Shown piece by piece: positions 1-5,429 of a stretch of 5,429 bases of DNA. The stretch comes from Bifidobacterium breve (GTDB lineage Bacteria; Actinomycetota; Acidimicrobiia; Acidimicrobiales; Ilumatobacteraceae). The notes beneath the pieces are model-generated. The model did not search any database, was not told where the DNA came from, and saw only the letters and a program-made list of their open reading frames with translations. The DNA lies in assembly GCA_943325435.2 (NCBI GenBank), contig CALPPK020000111.1, forward strand, positions 1 through 5,429, read 5' to 3'. The position numbers and the translations under genes were made by a program. Every line of letters begins with the position of its first letter. Positions within the stretch are counted from its first letter, which is position 1.

Positions 1-2451
1 ATCAACTGCAATCACACCATCTTCACTAACGCGACCTTCCAAAATGATGATGGCTGCCTTATCTGCAATCTCTCGCTGAATGAGGCGCTTCAAGGGTCGA
101 GCACCAAACGACGCATCGAATCCACGAGTACCGAGCCACAAGCGAGCGGCGTCGGACACTTCCAGAATCAAGCGACGTTCAGCCATGCGCTGTACCAGGT
201 GCTCTAGTTGAATACCAACGATGTGGCTGAGGTCGTCTTCCGTTAACGAACGGAATCGAACTATTTCATCAATACGGTTCACGAACTCTGGTCGGAAGTA
301 TTCAATTGGATCGCCCTGCAAGTTACTTGTCATGATCAGCACAACATTGGTGAAGTCAACAGTGCGGCCCTGACCATCGGTCAAACGACCATCATCAAGT
401 ACTTGCAACAGAATGTTGAATACATCAGGATGCGCTTTCTCCACTTCGTCTAACAACACAACGCTGTACGGACGACGACGAACAAGTTCGGTGAGTTGAC
501 CACCTTCGTCATACCCGACATAACCCGGGGGCGCACCAATGAGTCGCGACACGGAATGCTTTTCCATGTACTCACCCATGTCAATGCGAACCATTGCCTT
601 TTCGTCATCGAATAAGTATTCAGCCAGTGCGCGCGCAAGTTCTGTCTTGCCGACACCGGTTGGGCCGAGAAACATAAAGGAACCGATTGGCTTATTCGGA
701 TCCGACAAACCAGCGCGACTGCGACGAATGGCGTTTGCAACTGCAGTCACTGCATCATTCTGGCCAATGACGCGTTTGTGTAGTTGGTCTTCAAGATGCA
801 CAAGCTTTGCCATCTCACCTTCCAGCAATTTGCTTACGGGTACACCAGTCCACTTTGAAACCACTTCGGCGATGTCTTCAGCATCAACTTCTTCTTTCAA
901 CATTCTTTGTGTTGATTGCAATTGATCAAGATGTTCTGTTGCATCATTGATGCGGCGTTCAAGTTCAGGAATGCGACCGTATTGAATTTCTGAAGCCTTA
1001 GTAAGGTCAGTTTCTCGTTCTACAGCAGAGCGCAGAGTTTCTAATTCTTCCTTCAACGTGCGAATTGCGGAGATTGCTGAACGTTCAGCGTCCCAGTGCC
1101 CTTTCATCACGTCAGCTTCGAGCTGCAACAATGTGAGCTCTTCCACAAGAGTGGTTAAGCGATCGCGGGACGCGGAATCAGTTTCCTTCTCAAGCGCGAC
1201 CTTTTCTATTTCCAATTGCAGGATGCGACGTTGCACAATGTCAATTTCGGTTGGCAGTGAATCAATCTCAATGCGCAGCTTGCTTGCTGCCTCGTCCATC
1301 AGGTCAATGGCTTTGTCTGGTAGAAATCGATTCGTGAGATAACGATTCGATAACACGGCGGCGCTGACAAGAGCAGAGTCCTGAATTCGCACACCATGGT
1401 GCACTTCATAGCGTTCTTTCAAGCCACGCAAAATTGCAATGGTGTCAGCCACTGTCGGTTCGCCCACATAGACCTGTTGAAAACGACGCTCAAGCGCTGG
1501 GTCTTTTTCTACATATTTGCGGTACTCGTCAAGAGTGGTTGCACCAATCATGCGCAGTTCACCGCGTGCAAGCATCGGCTTGATCATGTTTCCCGCATCC
1601 ATTGCACCTTCAGCCCCACCAGCGCCAACCATTGTGTGCATTTCATCAACGAACGTAATCACTTCACCTTCGGCATCAGTGATTTCCTTAAGGACTGCTT
1701 TGAAACGCTCTTCGAATTCGCCACGGTACTTCGCACCAGCCACCAACGAACTGATGTCGAGAGAAATCAAGCGCTTACCCTTAAGACCCTCCGGCACATC
1801 ACCGTCAGCAATACGGCGGGCAAGCCCATCAACAATTGCAGTCTTGCCAACACCTGGTTCACCAATTAGTACGGGGTTGTTCTTTGTACGACGAGAAAGA
1901 ACTTGAATCACTCGACGAATTTCTTCATCGCGTCCGATAACCGGGTCGATCTTGCCTTCACGTGCCCGCGCTGTGAGATCAATACCGTATTTCTCTAACG
2001 CTGCGAACTGAGACTCAGGGTCTGGTGACGTCACTCGGTGCGAACCACGAACCTCTTTCAAGGCCTGCAACATCTCCTCGGTTGCAATGCCAATCCGCTG
2101 ATTCATCGCCAAGATGAGATGCTCAACCGAGACATAGTCGTCCTTAAAGTCCTTGCGAAATGAGTCTGCGTTAGCAAGTACATTGCCAAGTTCACGATTC
2201 ATGCGTGGTTCAGCGCCACCAGTTGCACGCGGAAGTTTGGCAACAACTTCATCAGCCTTTGATTGCACCATGCCTGGTGCGATGCCTAACTTCTGCAGGA
2301 ACGCAGGGACGATGGTGTCGGATTGTCCGGCTACTGCACTGAGTACGTGATCAACCGTGACTTCGGGGTTTCCTAGTGAGCGGGCGGAATCACTTGCCGC
2401 AGCAATCGCCTCTTGAGTCCTAGTAGTCCATTTCTTTGGGTCGATAGCCAT
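1..2451 (-). CDS. clpB: ATP-dependent disaggregase ClpB (Hsp100), lacks only the extreme C-terminus
   Basis: Hexameric AAA+ disaggregase that pulls proteins out of aggregates through its central pore, working with DnaK. 817 codons read without a stop and run off the left edge, so probably only a short tail is missing (family about 850-870). Domains in order: Clp N-domain (about 1-145); NBD1 with Walker A GEPGVGKT (197-204), pore-loop KYRGEF (241-246), Walker B TFVDE (266-270) and Arg finger ALERRF (319-324); coiled-coil M-domain (about 395-525, with [10 protein letters not shown] at 491-500, the segment tied to DnaK contact); NBD2 with Walker A GPTGVGKT (596-603), pore-loop GYVGY (643-647), Walker B VVLLDE (664-669), Arg finger FRPEFVNR (719-726) and sensor 2 GAR (783-785). 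The M-domain separates it from ClpA, and no ClpP-binding loop was noticed. The segment between TSNL (708-711) and the Arg finger is only seven residues, unusually short. The ATG is chosen for the AAGGA nine bases after which it lies. Confidence 0.98.
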   Translation of the reverse strand, partial: MAIDPKKWTTRTQEAIAAASDSARSLGNPEVTVDHVLSAVAGQSDTIVPAFLQKLGIAPGMVQSKADEVVAKLPRATGGAEPRMNRELGNVLANADSFRKDFKDDYVSVEHLILAMNQRIGIATEEMLQALKEVRGSHRVTSPDPESQFAALEKYGIDLTARAREGKIDPVIGRDEEIRRVIQVLSRRTKNNPVLIGEPGVGKTAIVDGLARRIADGDVPEGLKGKRLISLDISSLVAGAKYRGEFEERFKAVLKEITDAEGEVITFVDEMHTMVGAGGAEGAMDAGNMIKPMLARGELRMIGATTLDEYRKYVEKDPALERRFQQVYVGEPTVADTIAILRGLKERYEVHHGVRIQDSALVSAAVLSNRYLTNRFLPDKAIDLMDEAASKLRIEIDSLPTEIDIVQRRILQLEIEKVALEKETDSASRDRLTTLVEELTLLQLEADVMKGHWDAERSAISAIRTLKEELETLRSAVERETDLTKASEIQYGRIPELERRINDATEHLDQLQSTQRMLKEEVDAEDIAEVVSKWTGVPVSKLLEGEMAKLVHLEDQLHKRVIGQNDAVTAVANAIRRSRAGLSDPNKPIGSFMFLGPTGVGKTELARALAEYLFDDEKAMVRIDMGEYMEKHSVSRLIGAPPGYVGYDEGGQLTELVRRRPYSVVLLDEVEKAHPDVFNILLQVLDDGRLTDGQGRTVDFTNVVLIMTSNLQGDPIEYFRPEFVNRIDEIVRFRSLTEDDLSHIVGIQLEHLVQRMAERRLILEVSDAARLWLGTRGFDASFGARPLKRLIQREIADKAAIIILEGRVSEDGVIAVD

Positions 2452-2460
2452 GATGTTGTT

Positions 2461-2465
2461 TCCTT
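2461..2465 (-). promoter_or_regulatory. Ribosome binding site of clpB overlapping the hspR stop
   Basis: AAGGA on the minus strand, 9 bases before the clpB ATG at 2451. Its first two bases are the last two of the hspR TAA. It is one of the two clearest Shine-Dalgarno matches in the window, and it marks the one junction where the genes neither overlap nor sit 3 bases apart. This fits clpB being translated with its own initiation signal rather than only by coupling, and it fixes the start. Confidence 0.7.
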
Positions 2466-2859
2466 ATCGGTCGGGGTCAAAAATGCTGGGGCGCTCACCG
2501 AAGCGGGCCATTGCTTGTCGCAGCGGAACAATGTTGCTGCGGCTACGCGATTCAATTTCGGTGATGGCATGCATGAGGCCTTGTCGCAGTTGTTCAACTT
2601 CACTGCGAAGACGCACAACTTCTGCTTCCAAGGTCATGACATGGCGAATGCCCTCCAGGTTCATACCCGTAGCTGCAAGTTCTGTAATGCGCAAGAGTCG
2701 CGCAATGTCTGCATCGCTGTATCTACGGTTGCCACCAGTTGTACGCGCAGGCGTTAACAAACCACGTCGTTCGTAAATGCGCAATGTCTGCGGGTGCATA
2801 CCGGCAAGTTCGGCCGCCACCGAAATGACATATAGGGCGCGCATCTCATCGTGGGTCAT
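2464..2859 (-). CDS. hspR: Heat-shock repressor HspR (MerR family)
   Basis: Transcriptional repressor of the dnaK operon in actinobacteria. It binds HAIR inverted repeats (CTTGAGT-N7-ACTCAAG), and in Streptomyces DnaK serves as its co-repressor, linking free chaperone level to expression. The 131 residues begin with a MerR-type winged helix-turn-helix: YVISVAAELAGMHPQTLRIYERRG (about 10-33), then the wing TTGGNRRYSDADI (40-52) and the second helical pair with GMNLEGIRHVM (65-75). A helix with heptad-like leucines and valines (about 77-105) is the probable dimerisation coiled coil. The C-terminus ends SIFDPDR and has no effector domain, as expected for HspR. The start is the ATG of the ATGA overlap with the dnaJ stop; only a weak CAGGC lies upstream, so translational coupling to dnaJ is likely. 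Met6 is an alternative start that would still leave the DNA-binding domain whole. Being the fourth gene of the operon, it should be autoregulated. Confidence 0.96.
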   Translation of the reverse strand: MTHDEMRALYVISVAAELAGMHPQTLRIYERRGLLTPARTTGGNRRYSDADIARLLRITELAATGMNLEGIRHVMTLEAEVVRLRSEVEQLRQGLMHAITEIESRSRSNIVPLRQAMARFGERPSIFDPDR

Positions 2860-3974
2860 GAAACATTGCCTGACGTACGTGGTGAAGCTAGTACTTCACT
2901 GAGTGTGTCGATTGCGGATCGCTCTTCATCGGAGAGTTTCGTTGGAACGTGTACATCAACAGTGACAATGAGGTCGCCTGTTTGCTTTGGCAATTCAATG
3001 CCTTTGCCTTTTACGCGATGACGCGAACCACTTTGTGTTCCGGCTTTCAAACGCAATGTCACTTCACTGCCATCAAGGGTCGGCACTGCAATCGTTGCGC
3101 CCAATACCGCTTCGGTGAATGAAACAGGAACTCGGGTTAACAAGTTCAAGCCCTCACGAGAGAACAACGGATGCGGTGCAACATTGCATTCCACGAACAA
3201 GTCTCCAGCAGGGCCTCCGTTGCGGCCCGGACTTCCTCGACCTTTCAGGCGAATGCGTTGCCCGTTGTCAACGCCTGCAGGAATACGAACATTCACTTCA
3301 CGCGGACGACGTTCAATGCCAGTTCCACGACACGTGGAACATGGGTTTTCAATAATGATGCCATTGCCGCTACATGAACGGCAGGGTTGCGAGAACGAGA
3401 ACATTCCTTGGTTGTCTGCAGTAGAACCGCGACCACCACAGGCACCGCATGTCTTCGGTGTTGTTCCGGCGCGAGCACCAGAACCGGAACACGTTGAACA
3501 TTGTGCATCTGCTGTGAGATGCAATGACGTAGTGATTCCATGAGCAGCATCAACAAAATCCAGTGTCAGTGTGGTTTCAATATCTTGTCCGCGTTGTGGA
3601 CCTGTTGATCCGCCACCGCCACGACGTCCACCACCGCCACGACCAAACATTTGGCCGAGGATGTCGCCGAAACCATCGCCTCCCATGTCGAAGCGAATGT
3701 TTTGTCCGCCAGGTCCGCCGCCGAAACCGCCCATTGGACCGACACGTCGTACCTCGTCGTATTCGGCGCGTTTCTTTTCATCGCCAACAACGTCGTAGGC
3801 AGCAGAGATGTCTTTGAACTTCTCTTCTGCTTTTGCATTGTCAGGGTTCGCATCAGGGTGATACTCACGCGCAAGACGCCGGTAAGCCTTCGTGATGTCT
3901 TTGACAGTTGCGTCTTTCGACACGCCAAGTACTGCGTAATAGTCCTTCTCGTACCATTCGCGCTGACCAGACAT
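2856..3974 (-). CDS. dnaJ: Type I J-domain co-chaperone DnaJ (DnaJ1 type)
   Basis: J-protein that captures unfolded clients, hands them to DnaK and stimulates its ATPase. The 372 residues have the full class I layout. The J-domain covers about 11-75, with the HPD tripeptide at 39-41. A Gly/Phe-rich linker covers about 79-128. The zinc-binding domain has four CxxCxGxG motifs starting at Cys159, Cys176, Cys198 and Cys212, so all eight cysteines are present. Two C-terminal client-binding beta domains (about 224-345) and a short polar tail follow. Because it sits between grpE and hspR, it corresponds to the DnaJ1 paralogue of actinobacteria, as opposed to the DnaJ2 copy usually next to hrcA. The ATG at 3974 is chosen because it is 3 bases after the grpE stop and has GGGGA 6 bases upstream. 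The gene ends in TGA overlapping the hspR ATG by 4 bases. The Gly-rich linker contains poly-Gly runs broken by an RR pair. Confidence 0.98.
   Translation of the reverse strand: MSGQREWYEKDYYAVLGVSKDATVKDITKAYRRLAREYHPDANPDNAKAEEKFKDISAAYDVVGDEKKRAEYDEVRRVGPMGGFGGGPGGQNIRFDMGGDGFGDILGQMFGRGGGGRRGGGGSTGPQRGQDIETTLTLDFVDAAHGITTSLHLTADAQCSTCSGSGARAGTTPKTCGACGGRGSTADNQGMFSFSQPCRSCSGNGIIIENPCSTCRGTGIERRPREVNVRIPAGVDNGQRIRLKGRGSPGRNGGPAGDLFVECNVAPHPLFSREGLNLLTRVPVSFTEAVLGATIAVPTLDGSEVTLRLKAGTQSGSRHRVKGKGIELPKQTGDLIVTVDVHVPTKLSDEERSAIDTLSEVLASPRTSGNVS
3613..3643 (-). repeat. Short direct repeat in the DnaJ Gly-rich linker
   Basis: A 13-base unit (CCACCGCCACGAC on the plus strand) occurs at 3613-3625 and again at 3631-3643, an 18-base period equal to six codons. 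It encodes the RGGGG/RRGGGG part of the Gly-rich linker. The local sequence is clearly more GC-rich than the rest of the window. It is probably a simple in-frame repeat that can change linker length, not a regulatory site. Confidence 0.6.
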
Positions 3975-3977
3975 GAC

Positions 3978-4460
3978 TTATCCCCGCACCTTCACCATGG
4001 CAGCGCGCAAGACGCGGCCCTTCCATTCGTATCCAGTGCGAAGCACTTCAACAACGATTGGTTCTGCGCCGTCGCCCTCTTCATGGACAACCGCTTCTGA
4101 TGTGGTGGGATCAAACGGCTTATCCAAAAGATCAAGCGCAACAAGGCCTTGCTTCGATAAAGCAGCCATAAGCGCAGACCAAATGGGTTCAACGCCATCT
4201 GCTCCGTGCGCGAAGGCAGCCTCACACGCATCAAGAACTGGCAGCAATGAATCAGCAATTCGGCCAGTTGCTCTATCTACTTCGTCAGACATGTTCGACG
4301 AAGCACGCTTTTTGTAGTTTTCAAAATCAGCTTGCAGACGTAATGCGATGTCCTTGAACTCATTACGTTCTTGAACAAGCGCATCAATGTCGTGCTCGAT
4401 AAGTTCAACTATCTCGGCGTCAATGGCATCTTCTGGTTGATCAACATTGTCTTCAGACAT
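3978..4460 (-). CDS. grpE: Nucleotide exchange factor GrpE
   Basis: Co-chaperone that releases ADP from DnaK and so resets the Hsp70 cycle; family members work as homodimers in the cytoplasm. The 160 residues show the family layout: an acidic N-terminus (1-20), a long helix likely to form the dimer coiled coil (about 20-60, including LQADFENYKKRA at 42-53), a helical bundle (about 65-108), and the C-terminal beta domain that contacts DnaK. The GrpE signature is clear in the last 50 residues (KPFDPTTSEAVVHEE, then VVEVLRTGYEWKGRVLRAAMVKV). It is compact: it lacks the long N- and C-terminal extensions known from mycobacterial GrpE and is shorter than the E. coli protein (197 residues). The ATG lies 3 bases after the dnaK stop. 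Only a weak GATGAG stands about 9 bases upstream, inside the end of dnaK, so coupling to dnaK translation is likely. The N-terminus carries DAEIV, also found in the DnaK tail. Confidence 0.97.
   Translation of the reverse strand: MSEDNVDQPEDAIDAEIVELIEHDIDALVQERNEFKDIALRLQADFENYKKRASSNMSDEVDRATGRIADSLLPVLDACEAAFAHGADGVEPIWSALMAALSKQGLVALDLLDKPFDPTTSEAVVHEEGDGAEPIVVEVLRTGYEWKGRVLRAAMVKVRG
3981..3985 (-). promoter_or_regulatory. Ribosome binding site of dnaJ inside the end of grpE
   Basis: GGGGA on the minus strand, 6 bases before the dnaJ ATG at 3974, lying over the final codons of grpE. It supports the chosen dnaJ start. It is a partial match to the Shine-Dalgarno consensus, so part of the initiation may depend on ribosomes finishing grpE. 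Confidence 0.5.
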
Positions 4461-4463
4461 GAA

Positions 4464-5429
<966 letters not shown>

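Noticed and set aside
539..925. Plus-strand open frame of 128 codons opposite clpB NBD2.
   Set aside because: It is the mirror of a strongly conserved ClpB region; its LPTPVGP string is just the antisense of the Walker A motif GPTGVGKT. No ribosome site or family features.
1396..1906. Two overlapping plus-strand open frames (1396-1869 and 1517-1906) opposite clpB NBD1.
   Set aside because: Both lie opposite intact, conserved ClpB motifs, and the second reads VLPTPGSP opposite the NBD1 Walker A. Such antisense frames arise from codon bias and are not genes.
2032..2034. GTG codon for ClpB Val140, at the place where E. coli starts the N-terminally truncated ClpB isoform, as far as I can align from memory.
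   Set aside because: There is no Shine-Dalgarno match at a useful distance upstream, so an internal start is not supported by the sequence.
2412..2418. CTTGAGT, a perfect half of the HspR HAIR operator, inside the first codons of clpB.
   Set aside because: The partner half-site at the required 7-base spacing is not there (about two of seven bases match). A single 7-base match is expected by chance in a window of this size, and the site is inside coding sequence.
2373..2618. Minus-strand frame of 81 codons across the hspR-clpB junction.
   Set aside because: It overlaps the end of hspR and the start of clpB in another frame; both of those have clear family sequence, and this one has none.
3115..4100. 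Several plus-strand open frames opposite dnaJ and grpE, including a proline-rich one at 3571-3798 and one at 3651-4100.
   Set aside because: The proline runs are the complement of the DnaJ glycine linker. The others cover conserved J-domain, zinc-finger and GrpE codons and resemble no protein family.

Overview
The window is one continuous stretch of a heat-shock chaperone operon. Every gene is on the minus strand, so transcription runs from base 5429 towards base 1. In transcription order it holds the 3' half of dnaK (4464 to the right edge), grpE (3978-4460), dnaJ (2856-3974), hspR (2464-2859) and almost all of clpB (1-2451, running off the left edge). Coding density is close to total: the junctions are a 3-base gap, a 3-base gap, a 4-base ATGA overlap and a 12-base gap. 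I see no RNA gene, mobile element, CRISPR array or terminator, and there is no non-coding stretch longer than 12 bases.

The order dnaK-grpE-dnaJ-hspR, with a MerR-like HspR repressor instead of HrcA, is the classical Actinomycetota arrangement. Base composition looks close to half G+C by eye, lower than in Streptomyces or Mycobacterium. That would fit a free-living aquatic actinobacterium such as an Acidimicrobiia or Nanopelagicales relative. The phylum is well supported; the class is a guess from composition and protein flavour.

The genes form one functional unit. DnaK (Hsp70) binds unfolded segments, DnaJ delivers clients and triggers ATP hydrolysis, GrpE exchanges nucleotide, and ClpB (Hsp100) threads aggregated proteins with help from DnaK. 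HspR represses the operon, and in studied actinobacteria DnaK acts as its co-repressor, which closes a feedback loop. The main promoter and any HAIR operator should lie upstream of dnaK, beyond the right edge.

This is a well-known system and I do not see a new one. The details most worth a second look are an unusually short segment between sensor 1 and the arginine finger in the second AAA+ domain of ClpB, a shared DAEIV motif in the DnaK tail and the GrpE N-terminus written with entirely different codons, and a rather polar HspR C-terminus.
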